Source of the DNA: Clostridium sp. SM-530-WT-3G
GTDB taxonomy: Bacteria; Bacillota; Clostridia; Clostridiales; Clostridiaceae
Direction: 5' to 3'
Length of the DNA stretch: 64,000 nt
NCBI RefSeq assembly: GCF_012843905.1
Contig: NZ_JABAGC010000003.1
Span: 119,866-183,865 of the forward strand
In this document: positions 45,676 to 56,245 of the stretch, piece by piece
Position numbering within the stretch: position 1 is the first letter of the stretch
Layout: each line of letters opens with the position of its first letter
Made by a program: the position numbers and the translations under genes
Notes under the pieces: generated by a model
Told to the model about the DNA's origin: nothing
The model's input: only the letters and a program-made list of their open reading frames with translations
The model's database searches: none

Positions 45676-46497
45676 ATATCTAAATATTTTTCTATTGGAG
45701 AAATTGCTAAAATGTTTAACATATCTACTCAAACCTTGAGACTTTATGACAAAATTGATCTGTTGAAACCAGCACACATAAATACAGATAGTGGATATAG
45801 ATATTATTCAATAGAACAGTTTGTAAAACTGGACTGTATAAAGATGTGCAAAACTATGGGATTATCACTGGAAGATATTAAAGAACTTATTGGAAATGAT
45901 AGTTCTGTAGAATCAATGCTTGAAATAACAAGACAGCAGAAAAAGGCATTAGAAGCTAAAATAATTGAATTAGAAAATATGAAATCTCATCTTAATAATT
46001 TTGAAAGCAGAATAGATAATGCAGTAAGTATAGGATTTAATAATATAGTTCTAATTGACAATGAAGAAAGATATGTAATTAAATATAATTATATATCGAA
46101 GACACCAGAAGAGCTAGAAGTGAATCTTAGAAAAGTTATTATAGATGCAGAAGAAAAGTTTGGTATATTAAATAGTGATATTGGATTTACTGTTTCTTAT
46201 GACGATATAGTTAACAAAAATAAGGTTGTATTTAAGAATTTAACAATTCATATTTACAATAATAGAGAAAATATAACTTTAGGTAATATATCTGTACTTC
46301 AAAAAGGTACTTATATCACTATGTATATAGATGACAGCTCTTTTGATAATAGAAATTATTATAATGAAATCTTAAAGTTTGCAGAAGCAAATAATATTAG
46401 AGTCACTAGTGATTTTATAGAAACTGAAATAATAGCCAGAGTTAACAAAGAAGGTAAAGGTAATAATCTTGCAAAGATTGAATTGCTTTGTAGGTAA
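45676..46497 (+). CDS. MerR-family multidrug-responsive regulator (BmrR-like)
   Basis: About 273 aa. The N-terminal winged helix is KYFSIGEIAKMFNISTQTLRLYDKI, then GYRYYSIEQFVKLDCI. A coiled-coil dimerisation helix follows, and then a C-terminal effector-binding domain of the GyrI/BmrR type. The start is unusual: the only good ribosome binding site, AGGAGGTG, ends at 45669, and at the correct distance the codon is ATA (45676, giving M-SKYFSIGE). The alternative GTG 45667 overlaps the ribosome binding site. It very likely binds the 19-bp-spacer promoter upstream of the MATE gene and activates the operon, including itself. Confidence 0.88.
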   Translation: MSKYFSIGEIAKMFNISTQTLRLYDKIDLLKPAHINTDSGYRYYSIEQFVKLDCIKMCKTMGLSLEDIKELIGNDSSVESMLEITRQQKKALEAKIIELENMKSHLNNFESRIDNAVSIGFNNIVLIDNEERYVIKYNYISKTPEELEVNLRKVIIDAEEKFGILNSDIGFTVSYDDIVNKNKVVFKNLTIHIYNNRENITLGNISVLQKGTYITMYIDDSSFDNRNYYNEILKFAEANNIRVTSDFIETEIIARVNKEGKGNNLAKIELLCR

Positions 46498-46545
46498 AGT
46501 TAAAGTTTTTATAATATATTATTGTTACGTAAAGTGAAAAAACTA

Positions 46546-46574
46546 TTGTAATTTCAAAACTTTATTTGTATAAT
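46546..46574 (+). promoter_or_regulatory. Promoter of the pheST operon
   Basis: TTGTAA (46546-46551) and TATAAT (46569-46574) have a 17-base spacer, ending about 25 bases before the T-box leader fold. Confidence 0.75.
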
Positions 46575-46599
46575 TAGATGTATTAATCAAATAAGTTAA

Positions 46600-46840
46600 A
46601 AATTATGATTGAGAGAGTAGTTTTTACGGAGTTTTCAGGGAGAAAGGGCCTGTAGACTGAAAGCCTTTTTAAGCAAAGTAATTATGAAGTTCACTCAGGA
46701 GTTCTAGCTATGAAATAATAGTAGTAGCTAGCGGCATGGAAATGTCGTTAATAAAATTAAGTTGGGTAGCTTTTTTAAAGCACCAATTAGGGTGGTAACG
46801 CGGATAATTCGTCCCTTGTTTTAAGGGGCGATTTTTTTAT
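46600..46840 (+). ncRNA. T-box leader, specifier TTC (Phe)
   Basis: The conserved T-box sequence AGGGTGGTAACGCGG is at 46789-46803 and pairs with the acceptor end of uncharged tRNA. In stem I the specifier loop reads GAAGTTCAC, with TTC (Phe) at 46690-46692. A terminator (CGTCCCTT with AAGGGGCG plus T7, 46808-46839) follows the T-box and competes with the antiterminator. The leader would raise pheST transcription when tRNA-Phe is uncharged, matching the downstream genes. Confidence 0.95.
46808..46840 (+). terminator. T-box terminator of pheST
   Basis: TCGTCCCTT and AAGGGGCGA form a stem around GTTTT, followed by seven T residues. Confidence 0.9.
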
Positions 46841-46972
46841 GCTAAAAAGTTGGTAAATTAATAATTAAGAGGATAATATTCTTAATATTAACTAAACGGC
46901 TTAATCAAATTTTTAATGGATTAGATAAGCTTTACTTTGAGCGAAGAATAAGCTATTGAAAGGAGAAGAATA

Positions 46973-47992
46973 ATGAAAGAAAAACTACAAGAGCTACAAG
47001 AATTAGCTTTAAAGCAAATTGAAGCTGCAACTAAAAGTTCAGAATTAGAAGAAATAAGAGTTAAATTCCTTGGAAAGAAGGGAGAACTTACTACAATACT
47101 AAGAGGTATGGGATCTGTAGCACCAGAAGAAAGACCTTTAGTAGGTAAAATGGTTAATGAAGCTAAGGCGACAGTTGAAGCTAAATTAGAAGAAGTTATG
47201 ACAGTAATAAAAAATAAGGAAAAAGCTGAAAAGCTTGCAAGTGAAACTATAGATATTTCACTTCCAGGAAAGAAGAAGGTTATAGGAAAAAGACATCCTC
47301 TTGATTTAACGTTACAAACTATGGAAGATATCTTTGTATCAATGGGATTCACTATAGAAGAAGGTCCAGAAGTAGAATATGACCACTATAACTTTGAAGC
47401 TTTAAATATTCCAAAGAACCATCCAGCTAGAAGTGAACAAGATACTTTATACATCAACGATAATATAGTACTTAGAACTCAAACTTCACCAGTTCAAGCT
47501 AGAGTTATGGAAAACCAAAAGCCACCAATAAAGATGATTTCACCTGGTAAAGTTTATAGAGCTGATTCAGTTGATGCAACTCACTCACCTATATTCTATC
47601 AAATGGAAGGTCTTGTTATAGACAAGGGAGTCACATTCGCAGACTTAAAAGGAACATTAGAATTATTTGCTAAGAAAATGTTTGGAGAAAAAGTTAAGAC
47701 TAAATTCAGACCTCACCACTTCCCATTCACAGAACCATCAGCAGAAATGGATGCTACTTGCTTTGTATGTGGAGGAGAAGGATGCAGAGTATGTAAAAAC
47801 AGTGGTTGGATAGAAATCTTAGGATGCGGTATGGTTCATCCTGACGTTTTAAGAAACTGTGGAATAGATCCAGAAGTATACAGTGGATTTGCATTCGGAT
47901 TTGGTGTAGATAGAATGGTTATGCTTAAATATGGAATAGATGATATAAGATTATTATACGAAAGTGATATGAGATTCTTAGACCAATTTTAA
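46973..47992 (+). CDS. pheS: Phenylalanyl-tRNA synthetase alpha subunit
   Basis: A 339-aa class II synthetase subunit holding the catalytic core. After the N-terminal coiled coil come motif 2 ([27 protein letters not shown]), the [16 protein letters not shown] segment, a cysteine-rich insert ([12 protein letters not shown]) and motif 3 ([18 protein letters not shown]). Works as (alpha-beta)2 with PheT. It is controlled by the T-box upstream; GAAAGGAG precedes the ATG. A 251-base gap separates it from pheT. Confidence 0.97.
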   Translation: MKEKLQELQELALKQIEAATKSSELEEIRVKFLGKKGELTTILRGMGSVAPEERPLVGKMVNEAKATVEAKLEEVMTVIKNKEKAEKLASETIDISLPGKKKVIGKRHPLDLTLQTMEDIFVSMGFTIEEGPEVEYDHYNFEALNIPKNHPARSEQDTLYINDNIVLRTQTSPVQARVMENQKPPIKMISPGKVYRADSVDATHSPIFYQMEGLVIDKGVTFADLKGTLELFAKKMFGEKVKTKFRPHHFPFTEPSAEMDATCFVCGGEGCRVCKNSGWIEILGCGMVHPDVLRNCGIDPEVYSGFAFGFGVDRMVMLKYGIDDIRLLYESDMRFLDQF

Positions 47993-48243
47993 TCAGTTGA
48001 GAGTTGAAAGTGGAAAGTTTAAGTAAGAAAAGCTTGCAGCTTTTTGGAATTATATTTTTTGTTGAGCAATTTTTAAATTTAAGGTTATTATAGATTAAGG
48101 TTTAAGAAATAAATCAAAGTAATAATGAAAGAAATTCAAAGAAATTCCGCAGGAATTTCCACATAAAATTGTCAATTGCACACAAGGTGTACCCAAAAGG
48201 GGCATCGATTATTAACTGTCAATTGATCTAAGGAGGAGATATT
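47993..48243. other. pheS-pheT spacer with short inverted repeats
   Basis: An unusually long gap for a pheST operon. It contains GAAATTCCGCAGGAATTTC, an inverted repeat near 48141-48160, and paired TGTCAATTG words (near 48169 and 48217), which look like a decayed small repeat element. No frame with a ribosome binding site is seen. Confidence 0.45.
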
Positions 48244-50622
48244 ATGAAAGTACCATTCAGTTGGTTACAAGATTACGTTGATATAAATGTAAGCCCTAAA
48301 GAATTAGGAGATAAATTAACATTAACAGGATCACAATTAGAAGAATTAATAATTCAAGGTGATACTATAGATAAAGTAGTAACAGGAAAGATTACTCAAA
48401 TAGAAAAACATCCAGATGCAGATAAATTAAGCATCTGTCAAGTTGATATTGGAACTGAAACTATTCAAATAGTTACAGCAGCAACAAACATGAAGGAACA
48501 AGATGTAGTTCCTGTAGCTTTACATGGTTCAACACTTGCAGATGGAACTAAAATTAAAAAAGGTAAATTAAGAGGTGTACCATCAAACGGTATGTTCTGT
48601 TCAGAAGAAGAACTTGGAATTGCTGGAGATGAACCAGTACATGGATTATTAATATTACCTTCAGACACTGTTTTAGGTGCTGATATAAAAGAAGTATTAA
48701 AGTTAAACAAAGCTATCTTAGACTTTGAAATAACTTCAAACAGACCAGACTGTTTAAGTATGGTTGGTATGGCTAGAGAAACAGCTGCTGCATTAAGAAC
48801 TACATATAAGATGCCAAACATGGAATATAAGGTAACTGGTAGTGGAAATGTAGAAGATGAATTAAAAGTAGAAGTTAAAGATGACTTATGCTTAAGATAC
48901 ATGGCAAGAAAAATTAAGAACGTAAAAGTTCAACCATCACCAGGATGGATGCAAGAAAGACTTCTTGAAGCTGGTATAAGACCAATAGATAATATAGTTG
49001 ATATTACTAACTTCGTTATGCTTGAATTAGGTCAACCAATGCATGCCTATGATGCAAGAGAAATATCAACTAACAAAATAGTAGTTGAAAGAGCTAAAGA
49101 AGGAGAAAAGTTTACTACATTAGATGAAGTTGAAAGAAATTTAGATGATTCTATGCTTTGCATTAAAGACAGTGATACTATAGTAGGTCTTGCTGGAATA
49201 ATGGGTGGATTAAACTCAGAAATTAAAGAAGATACTACAGAAGTTATATTCGAATCTGCAAACTTTGATGGAACTAACATAAGAGTTAACTCTAAGAAAT
49301 TAGGTTTAAGAAGTGAAGCTTCAAGCAGATTTGAAAAAGATATAGATCCAAACTTAGCTAAATTAGCATTAGATAGAGCTTGCGCTTTAGTATGTGAATT
49401 AGGTTGTGGTGAAGTTGTAGATGGAACTATAGATATATACAATAAAGTTAAGGAAGCTGGAAAAGTTGTAGTAGATTCTAAGTGGGTAAATGCATTCCTT
49501 GGAACTAACTTAAGTAAGGAAGAAATGAAGAGATGCTTAGACAGCGTTGATTTGCCAACAGAAATAGATGGAGATAACTTAGTTGTAACAGCTTCAACAT
49601 TTAGAATTGATATTAAAATAAGAGAAGATATAGCAGAAGAAATTGCAAGAATTTATGGATATGATGTTATTCCTGCTACAACATTCAGCGTATCTACTGG
49701 AAGAGAACCAAAATACAGAAAGAGAATATTAGATGATAAAGTTATAATGCTTGCTACAGGAAGCGGATTAAATCAATCTATCAGCTACTCATTTGTATCT
49801 CCAAAGGTATTTGATAAAATATGCCTTCCAGAAGATAGTGAATTAAGAAATGTAGTTAAGATAAAGAATCCATTAGGTGAAGATTATAGTGTAATGAGAA
49901 CTACTACTTTACCATCAATGATGGAATCATTAAGCAGAAACTACTCAAGAAACAATGAATATGTAAGATTATTCGAAATGGGTAAAGTTTACATTAAGAA
50001 TGAAGATGAAAATAAACTTCCGACAGAAAGACATATATTAACTATAGGTATGTATGGAGATTGTGATTACTTAGATCTTAAGGGTGCAGTTGAAAACATT
50101 ACTGATGGATTAGGAATTAAAAATGTTAAGTATGAAAGAGAAAGTGAAAATGTAAGCTACCATCCAGGAAAAACAGCTAAGGTTGTAATTGGAAAAAATG
50201 TGGTTGCTACTTTAGGAGAAGTTCACTTAGATGTAACTGAAAACTATGGAGTAGATGTACCTTGCTATGTAGCTGAAATTAATTTAGATGCTCTTTATGA
50301 AGCTGCTGATATGGATAGAAAGTATAAACCACTTCCAAAATTCCCAGCAGTAACTAGAGATATTGCATTATTAGTTGATGATGTTATATTAGTTCAAGAA
50401 ATTGAAGATACTATAAGAAGAGCTGGTGGAAACTTAGTAGAAAAAGTTGAATTATTCGATATTTATAAAGGTAAACAAATACCAGAAGGTAAGAAGAGTA
50501 TAGCTTATGCAATTGCATACAGAGATACAAACAAGACATTACAAGATAAAGATGTAAATAAGGTTCACGATAAGATATTAAGAGCTTTAGAACATAAGTT
50601 AGGTGCAACATTAAGAGATTAA
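48244..50622 (+). CDS. pheT: Phenylalanyl-tRNA synthetase beta subunit
   Basis: A 792-aa subunit with the full bacterial domain order: an EMAP-like tRNA-binding domain (residues about 40-150), the B3/B4 editing domain (from about 210), the B5 domain (around 400-470), a core-like domain, and a C-terminal anticodon-recognising FDX-ACB domain ([18 protein letters not shown] to the end). The editing function removes mischarged Tyr. AAGGAGGAG precedes the ATG, and a terminator follows. Confidence 0.97.
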   Translation: MKVPFSWLQDYVDINVSPKELGDKLTLTGSQLEELIIQGDTIDKVVTGKITQIEKHPDADKLSICQVDIGTETIQIVTAATNMKEQDVVPVALHGSTLADGTKIKKGKLRGVPSNGMFCSEEELGIAGDEPVHGLLILPSDTVLGADIKEVLKLNKAILDFEITSNRPDCLSMVGMARETAAALRTTYKMPNMEYKVTGSGNVEDELKVEVKDDLCLRYMARKIKNVKVQPSPGWMQERLLEAGIRPIDNIVDITNFVMLELGQPMHAYDAREISTNKIVVERAKEGEKFTTLDEVERNLDDSMLCIKDSDTIVGLAGIMGGLNSEIKEDTTEVIFESANFDGTNIRVNSKKLGLRSEASSRFEKDIDPNLAKLALDRACALVCELGCGEVVDGTIDIYNKVKEAGKVVVDSKWVNAFLGTNLSKEEMKRCLDSVDLPTEIDGDNLVVTASTFRIDIKIREDIAEEIARIYGYDVIPATTFSVSTGREPKYRKRILDDKVIMLATGSGLNQSISYSFVSPKVFDKICLPEDSELRNVVKIKNPLGEDYSVMRTTTLPSMMESLSRNYSRNNEYVRLFEMGKVYIKNEDENKLPTERHILTIGMYGDCDYLDLKGAVENITDGLGIKNVKYERESENVSYHPGKTAKVVIGKNVVATLGEVHLDVTENYGVDVPCYVAEINLDALYEAADMDRKYKPLPKFPAVTRDIALLVDDVILVQEIEDTIRRAGGNLVEKVELFDIYKGKQIPEGKKSIAYAIAYRDTNKTLQDKDVNKVHDKILRALEHKLGATLRD

Positions 50623-50671
50623 TATATGATTTACATTATATATTAAAATATATTTAATGTAACATAATTTG

Positions 50672-50702
50672 GAAACGAGGGTGTTAAAATCCTCGTTTTT
50701 TA
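50672..50702 (+). terminator. Terminator of pheST
   Basis: AAACGAGG pairs with CCTCGTTT around a ten-base loop, followed by T residues. Confidence 0.87.
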
Positions 50703-50788
50703 TATTGTTATTTTTAAGTGAAAATATAGAGAATTTAAAAAAATAGATGAGAATAATAGTGAGATTAAACCAAAATATTTAAATATAG

Positions 50789-50878
50789 TTATGATTTTCC
50801 TGCTATTGTTTTGAATAGAGTTATAATTATACTAATTATACAAGCACCTATAGAAGCATATATTAATAAGTCGTACAT
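50789..50878 (-). CDS. 29-residue single-helix membrane protein
   Basis: On the minus strand ATG 50878 opens a 29-aa frame, MYDLLIYASIGACIISIII and then TLFKTIAGKS, nearly all of it one membrane helix with a short basic tail. GGGAGG lies 10 bases upstream. A promoter-like TTGTAA-18-TATAAT stands about 30 bases further up, which strongly suggests a real small gene. The size resembles small subunit or toxin-like membrane peptides, but no antitoxin RNA or partner gene could be shown. Confidence 0.6.
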   Translation of the reverse strand: MYDLLIYASIGACIISIIITLFKTIAGKS

Positions 50879-51225
50879 GATATGTATTCCTCCCTTTTAA
50901 ACTTAGTGTTAATACTATTATATCTAATTAATGAATAATCTTACAACATTTAAATTAAAAGGGATTTAATGTTAATGCAAATTTATTTAAAAATAGAAGT
51001 GAGTTTTAAGAAAAGTTATAAGAAAATTAAAACTATAAGTTTATATTTAGAATTACTTAAGTTTTGTGTTTATGGTAAAATTTATATATAAAATCTTTTT
51101 ATCAAAGTTAAAGCATATACAATAAAATAAATTACAAATTTTATTGTTTATTTAAAAAAGTATTTTTTATTGGATGAAAAAATAACATTAATAATAAATA
51201 TTAAAAGTAAAGCAGGTGATTACAA

Positions 51226-51510
51226 ATGGGTATTATAATAATTGCTTTAATTACAGCTATAGTAATATGGAAAAGTCTTTATACAATAGGACTTATAAGA
51301 ACATTTGCAAAAGAAAATAATACTAAGCACAAGTGGATAAATATTATTTTTATGGGGAATTATATTATTTATTTTTATTTCTTAATTAAAGCTGCAATGG
51401 GATTATTAAAGTCACCTCTTGAAGGGCCTTTATGGCTTATAATATTATTTGTGATTCTTATTTTGATGAATATATATTACGATCTTAAAAATTGTAAATT
51501 TATAGAATAA
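51226..51510 (+). CDS. Hypothetical small membrane protein
   Basis: A 94-aa protein with three hydrophobic segments (residues about 2-22, 41-60 and 70-86) and a charged loop FAKENNTKHKW. The family is not recognised. AGGTGAT lies 6 bases before the ATG. It is alone on the plus strand between the 29-residue gene and the decayed region ahead of rsmH. Confidence 0.65.
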   Translation: MGIIIIALITAIVIWKSLYTIGLIRTFAKENNTKHKWINIIFMGNYIIYFYFLIKAAMGLLKSPLEGPLWLIILFVILILMNIYYDLKNCKFIE

Positions 51511-51741
51511 TATATTATATTATTTGTAAAATGTAAAAAAATATAGTTAAATATTTCTAAAATAATAAAAATATAATTTTATTCAATAATGAGGAGGAAA
51601 TAAAGAACTGATATAGAATATAGATATAGGATATAGACATTTAAAGTGGTTAGAAGTGGTTAGAATTAAGCCAATTTTTTATTTAAGCGAAGCTGAGAAT
51701 ATTTTTGGCATATGAATATTTAATTAAATTTTAAGGCAGGA

Positions 51742-52080
51742 ATGATTTTATCAGTTGAGTTTAAAATAAAATCTATAAACCAATGGTTATATGATTATCC
51801 ACTTAGAAAATTGAAAATACTAGAAAATAAATTAAAAACTTTGCCTTTAACTAATAGGGATGCGTGAGCATTTCACAGATTCTTTTTTCAGGAGCATTTG
51901 AAAAAATAGTTCACAAAGTTGATTCTGTAAAATTTAAAAGAATATGCTTGAATAGAAAAGGACATAGTAAATATAGGAGTATTATCTAGAGTTGAAATTT
52001 GTAGTAAAGAAAAGTGGACTTAATATAATAGCTCAGATGTAAGTTTTAATGCTATAACGGAAAAAATGAATGATTTGGGA
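51742..52080 (+). pseudogene. Decayed coding region upstream of rsmH
   Basis: Three successive frames read as coding in turn. 51742-51867 gives FKIKSINQWLYDYPLRKLKI and then ENKLKTLPLTNRDA-stop. 51864-51989 gives SISQILFSGAFEKIVHKVDS and then KFKRICLNRKGHSKYRSII-stop. From 51988 RVEICSKEKWT-stop-YNSSDVSF continues into AITEKMNDLGNI. Frameshifts and a TAA are needed to join them, so this is a dead gene of about 110 residues. The first part recalls phage-type (ArpU/RinA-like) regulators, but only weakly. No active gene is left between 51511 and 52099. Confidence 0.5.
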
Positions 52081-52099
52081 AATATAAGGAGTTTTTATT

Positions 52100-53032
52100 A
52101 TGGAATTTAAACATGTATCGGTTTTGTTAAATGAATGTATTGATGCATTAAACATTAAAGAAGATGGGATTTATGTTGACTGTACATTAGGGGGAGCAGG
52201 ACATTCATCACATATTTTAAAGCATTTATCAAAAGATGGAATGCTTATCGGAATTGATCAAGATAGGGATGCTTTAAAAGCAGCAAAAGAAAGATTAAAG
52301 GATTATGATAATGTAAGATACGTTCATAGTAATTTTTATAATATAGATAATATACTAACAGAACTTGATGTAGATAAAGTAGACGGTATATTAATGGATC
52401 TTGGAGTATCATCATATCAGCTTGATGAAGCTTCTAGAGGCTTCAGTTATATGCAAGATGCTCAATTAGATATGAGAATGAATAGAGATAATGATTTTTC
52501 AGCCTATGATGTTGTAAATAATTATAGTGAAGATGACCTTTACAGAATAATAAGAGATTATGGTGAAGAAAAATTTGCTAAGAGAATAGCTAACTTTATA
52601 GTTAATAAGAGAAGTATAAAGCCAATAGAAACAACTTTTGAGCTTGTAGATATAATAAAAGCTGCAATTCCAGCCAAAGCTAGAAGAGAAGGCCCACATC
52701 CAGCAAAGAGAACTTTTCAGGCTATAAGAATAGAAGTTAATTCTGAATTGAAGATATTAAATAAAACTATTGAAGATGGAATTAACAGACTTAATAAAGG
52801 TGGAAGAATGGCTATTATTACATTCCATTCATTAGAAGACAGAATAGTAAAATTAAAATTTAGAGAATTAGAAAATCCATGTACATGTCCAAAAGAATTT
52901 CCAGTGTGTGTATGTGGGAAAAAGCCATTAGTAAAAGTATTAAGCAAAAAGGGAATTGCGCCTACAAAGCAGGAAGTAGAAGAGAATCCAAGAAGTAGAA
53001 GTGCAAAAGTGAGAGTTGTTGAGAAAATATAG
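52100..53032 (+). CDS. rsmH: 16S rRNA (cytosine-1402-N4)-methyltransferase RsmH
   Basis: A 310-aa methyltransferase (formerly MraW), usually the second gene of the division/cell-wall cluster. Visible are the start [32 protein letters not shown] (SAM motif I), [23 protein letters not shown], and the end [15 protein letters not shown] plus [17 protein letters not shown] precedes the ATG. Its usual upstream partner mraZ is missing here. It is followed 33 bases later by ftsL. Confidence 0.97.
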   Translation: MEFKHVSVLLNECIDALNIKEDGIYVDCTLGGAGHSSHILKHLSKDGMLIGIDQDRDALKAAKERLKDYDNVRYVHSNFYNIDNILTELDVDKVDGILMDLGVSSYQLDEASRGFSYMQDAQLDMRMNRDNDFSAYDVVNNYSEDDLYRIIRDYGEEKFAKRIANFIVNKRSIKPIETTFELVDIIKAAIPAKARREGPHPAKRTFQAIRIEVNSELKILNKTIEDGINRLNKGGRMAIITFHSLEDRIVKLKFRELENPCTCPKEFPVCVCGKKPLVKVLSKKGIAPTKQEVEENPRSRSAKVRVVEKI

Positions 53033-53065
53033 AATATTGTATAATGGATGGGGAAGTGAAGTGTA

Positions 53066-53566
53066 ATGCAGGGAAGAGAGTATGGATATATAAAAGGAAA
53101 TACAGCAGTAGCTCCTGTTAGAAAACCTAAGATAAGTAAAAATAATAAAAAGAAAAATAGTATACTAAGAAAAAAGAGCAAAGAAAGAGCAATAATTGCA
53201 AATAAAAAAAGTGATAGAAAATATATGTTTTTAGTTGTTGCAACTGTTTTTATAATAGGATGTGTTACAATAGCTGGAGACACAAATATATACAATATGC
53301 AGAGACAAGTTACTCAACTAGATAGCACTATAAAAACGATGAAAGAAGAAAATGAAGCTTTAAAAGTTAAATTACTTAAATATTCATCTTTAAGCAATAT
53401 TGAAGACAATGCAAGTACAAAACTAGGAATGCATATGCCGTCTACAAATGATGTTGTAAAAATAGATTTCTCAGAAAATTATTTCAGTGGTGTTTCGCAG
53501 GAAAATCATAGTGTTAAAAATTCTGGAAAAGGACTATTCTCTAAGATTGCTGATATATTTAAATAA
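53066..53566 (+). CDS. ftsL: FtsL-like septum formation protein
   Basis: A 166-aa bitopic protein: a basic cytoplasmic tail rich in KNNKKKNS and RKKSK, one membrane helix (YMFLVVATVFIIGCVTIAG, residues about 53-71), then a coiled coil (NMQRQVTQLDSTIKTMKEEN) outside. This is the layout of FtsL/DivIC-type division proteins. Sequence identity in the family is low, so the call rests mostly on layout and on its place between rsmH and the transpeptidase genes. Confidence 0.82.
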   Translation: MQGREYGYIKGNTAVAPVRKPKISKNNKKKNSILRKKSKERAIIANKKSDRKYMFLVVATVFIIGCVTIAGDTNIYNMQRQVTQLDSTIKTMKEENEALKVKLLKYSSLSNIEDNASTKLGMHMPSTNDVVKIDFSENYFSGVSQENHSVKNSGKGLFSKIADIFK

Positions 53567-53658
53567 ATATAATTAAAAGTAAGGACTCAGAAGGGATTTT
53601 TGAAAAAATATTTCTATCTGAGTCTTAAGTGTTTAAGAGGATAAATGGGGGAACGTAG

Positions 53659-55956
53659 TTGAAAAGGAAAAAGATACGTAATATAAAAAATAATACCGGG
53701 AAGAAAATTGTAAGAAATACTAAGAAGAATTATGGAAGATTAAGATTAGCAAGGTATGGTTTGTATGTGTTTTTGGGGATTTTAATTATTAGATTAACAT
53801 ATATAATGACTATAAAGGCACCAGAATATGCTGGAATGGCTGAAGAACAATGGACAAGTGAAGTAAAAATTGATGCAGTAAGAGGGAAAATATTAGATAG
53901 AAATGGAAAGGAACTTGCTGTATCAGCTGATGTTTATAGAGTTGACTTGGATTTAAAAACACTTAGAGATTATTTGTCTACAAATTTAAGTAGACTTAGT
54001 TCAAAGGAAATAGCAAGAAGACAGAGCCTTGGAATCCCAGTTCCAAATGGAGATAATGATCTGACAATAAATGATATTGCACCAGTAATCGCTAATGCTT
54101 TAGATATGGATAAGGATGTAGTATTAAAAAAGCTAGACACTAGATTAGAAAGTGGTATGCCAGCTGATGCTGCAACTTTAATAAGAAGAATAGAAAAAGA
54201 TCAGGCAGATAAGGTAAAAGATCTTAAAATTGATGGAATAGTAGTATCTAAGGACACAAAAAGAATCTATCCTAACAATAATTTCTTAGCTCATGTTCTT
54301 GGATGTACGGATACAGATGGAAAAGGGCTTACTGGAATTGAAAGTGAATATAACACGTATTTATCGGGAATACCAGGAATTAAAATTGGAGAATTTGATA
54401 AGAATAATAATGATCTTCCATATTCACAGTCTGCTTTTACATCACCAGTAAATGGTAAGGATGTAAATCTTACAATAGATGAAACAATCCAGTCATTTGC
54501 AGAAAAGGCAGCAGAAGAAGCATATACAAATAATAAAGCAAAAGCTGCTTCAGTACTTGTAATGGATCCAAAGACAGGTGAAGTACTTGCTATGGCAAAT
54601 AAACCTGATTTTAATCCTAATACACCTTATGAAGGATATGAAGGATTTGATGGGGAAACAGAGAGCGACAAGATTCAGAAAATGTGGAGAAACAGACTTG
54701 TAAGTGATTCATTTGAACCAGGTTCTATATTTAAAGTTATAACAGCAATAGCTGCTTTAGAAGAAAATGTAGTTAATGATGATTCTACATTTTATTGTAA
54801 TGGAAGCATAAAAATAGCAGATAGAACTATTAATTGTTGGGAACTTGGAGGACATGGAGCTCAGACCTTCCCTGAAATAGTTCAAAATTCATGTAATATT
54901 GGTTTTATAAAAGTAGGAGAAATGCTTGGTAAAGAAAAATTATATGAATATATTAAAAAGTTTGGATTTGGAAAAATTACAGGAATTGACTTACAAGGTG
55001 AAACTGAAGGAATAGTTAAAACTCCTGAAAATACTTCAACAACAGATTTGGCAACAATATCGTTTGGTCATACAAATACAGTAAACTCTGTACAATATAT
55101 GGCAGCATTTAATGCAGTAGCTAATGGTGGTACATGGATACAGCCTCATCTTATGAAAGAAATAACCCATGAAGATGATAATGGTGCAAAAGTAGTTGAT
55201 GAAACATATAATCCAAATAAAAAGATTGTTGCAAGTGAAGACAAGACAGCAGAACTTAGATCTTATCTTGAAAGAGTTGTAACGTCAGGTTCGTCCACAG
55301 CAACATTTATAGATGGATATCATATAGGTGGTAAGACAGGTACTGCTAAAAAAATGGAAAATGGAAGATATATAGATGGTAAATATATATCTTCATTTGT
55401 AGGAATGGCACCAGTAGATGATCCCAAGGTTACAGTTATGATCACAGTTGATGAACCTAGTACTGGAATGTATTATGCAAGCCAGGTTGCAGCTCCATAT
55501 GCAAAGCCATTATTTATGGATATATTTAATTATTTAAACAATAAGTTCTCAAATGAAGGAGAAAATAAGATCGCTAAGGAACATATAATTCCAGAAATAA
55601 GAGGAATGAAGAAGGATGACGCAATCAAAGTGTTAAGTGACTTGAATTTAGAATATGAAATAGATACTGATGGAGATAAGGTAGCTTCAGTAAAACCATA
55701 TCCAGGAACTGCAGTTAAAGAAGGTTCTAAGATAACTATTTCAGCATCAGGAAGCTCTGATGACAGTAAGAACATTGTAATGCCAGATGTCAGAGGATAT
55801 GCTAAAGAAGATGCATCGAAGGTATTAGAGAATTTAGGACTGTCAGTAGTCTTTGAAGGTGAGGGTGTAGTGGCGGAACAGAGTATATCTCCAGGTGAGA
55901 TAATAGCTAAAGGAACCACTGCAGCATTAAAATTAAATATGAATTATAAAGACTAA
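53659..55956 (+). CDS. Penicillin-binding transpeptidase with PASTA domains (SpoVD/FtsI type), copy 1
   Basis: A 765-aa class B PBP. A basic tail and one membrane helix (YGLYVFLGILIIRLTYIMTI) lead to the dimerisation domain (VRGKILDRNGKELAVSADVYRV) and the transpeptidase domain with the serine in EPGSIFKV (Ser356), SCN and KTGTAKK (Lys559). Two PASTA repeats follow (PEIRGMKKDDAIKVLSDLNL and MPDVRGYAKEDASKVLENLG). It crosslinks septal or spore cortex peptidoglycan. It starts at TTG 53659 behind a GGGGGAA site. The paralogue 290 bases downstream is about the same size. Which copy serves division and which sporulation cannot be told. Confidence 0.93.
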   Translation: MKRKKIRNIKNNTGKKIVRNTKKNYGRLRLARYGLYVFLGILIIRLTYIMTIKAPEYAGMAEEQWTSEVKIDAVRGKILDRNGKELAVSADVYRVDLDLKTLRDYLSTNLSRLSSKEIARRQSLGIPVPNGDNDLTINDIAPVIANALDMDKDVVLKKLDTRLESGMPADAATLIRRIEKDQADKVKDLKIDGIVVSKDTKRIYPNNNFLAHVLGCTDTDGKGLTGIESEYNTYLSGIPGIKIGEFDKNNNDLPYSQSAFTSPVNGKDVNLTIDETIQSFAEKAAEEAYTNNKAKAASVLVMDPKTGEVLAMANKPDFNPNTPYEGYEGFDGETESDKIQKMWRNRLVSDSFEPGSIFKVITAIAALEENVVNDDSTFYCNGSIKIADRTINCWELGGHGAQTFPEIVQNSCNIGFIKVGEMLGKEKLYEYIKKFGFGKITGIDLQGETEGIVKTPENTSTTDLATISFGHTNTVNSVQYMAAFNAVANGGTWIQPHLMKEITHEDDNGAKVVDETYNPNKKIVASEDKTAELRSYLERVVTSGSSTATFIDGYHIGGKTGTAKKMENGRYIDGKYISSFVGMAPVDDPKVTVMITVDEPSTGMYYASQVAAPYAKPLFMDIFNYLNNKFSNEGENKIAKEHIIPEIRGMKKDDAIKVLSDLNLEYEIDTDGDKVASVKPYPGTAVKEGSKITISASGSSDDSKNIVMPDVRGYAKEDASKVLENLGLSVVFEGEGVVAEQSISPGEIIAKGTTAALKLNMNYKD

Positions 55957-55964
55957 TGATTATA

Positions 55965-56003
55965 AAAAAACAGCTCGTATTTTGACGCACGGGCTGTTTT
56001 TTA
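55965..56003 (+). terminator. Terminator between the two PBP genes
   Basis: AAAAAACAGCTCGT and ACGGGCTGTTTTTT form a stem with one mismatch, followed by a T run. It separates the two paralogues into different transcription units. Confidence 0.88.
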
Positions 56004-56245
56004 TTGGCAAAAAATAATAGGATAATATGCTATAGTATTACAGAAGTTTTTGATATGAATAAATTGAAAATATATGAATATTATTAGTAAAAAGGGGAAC
56101 AAAATAAGCTTTATGTTTATATATAAATTATAATGTAAAACTTCAATTAAAATGATTTAAAATGGTTGTTTTATATTAAATAGGGTAGGAGGTACGGTTA
56201 TAGGATGAATAACCTGAATAGAATTTATGATGGGGGAATCATATT

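Noticed and set aside
53580..53630. Terminator after ftsL
   Set aside because: The GGACTCAGA/TCTGAGTC stem has no T run on the plus strand and may only be an RNA-processing hairpin.
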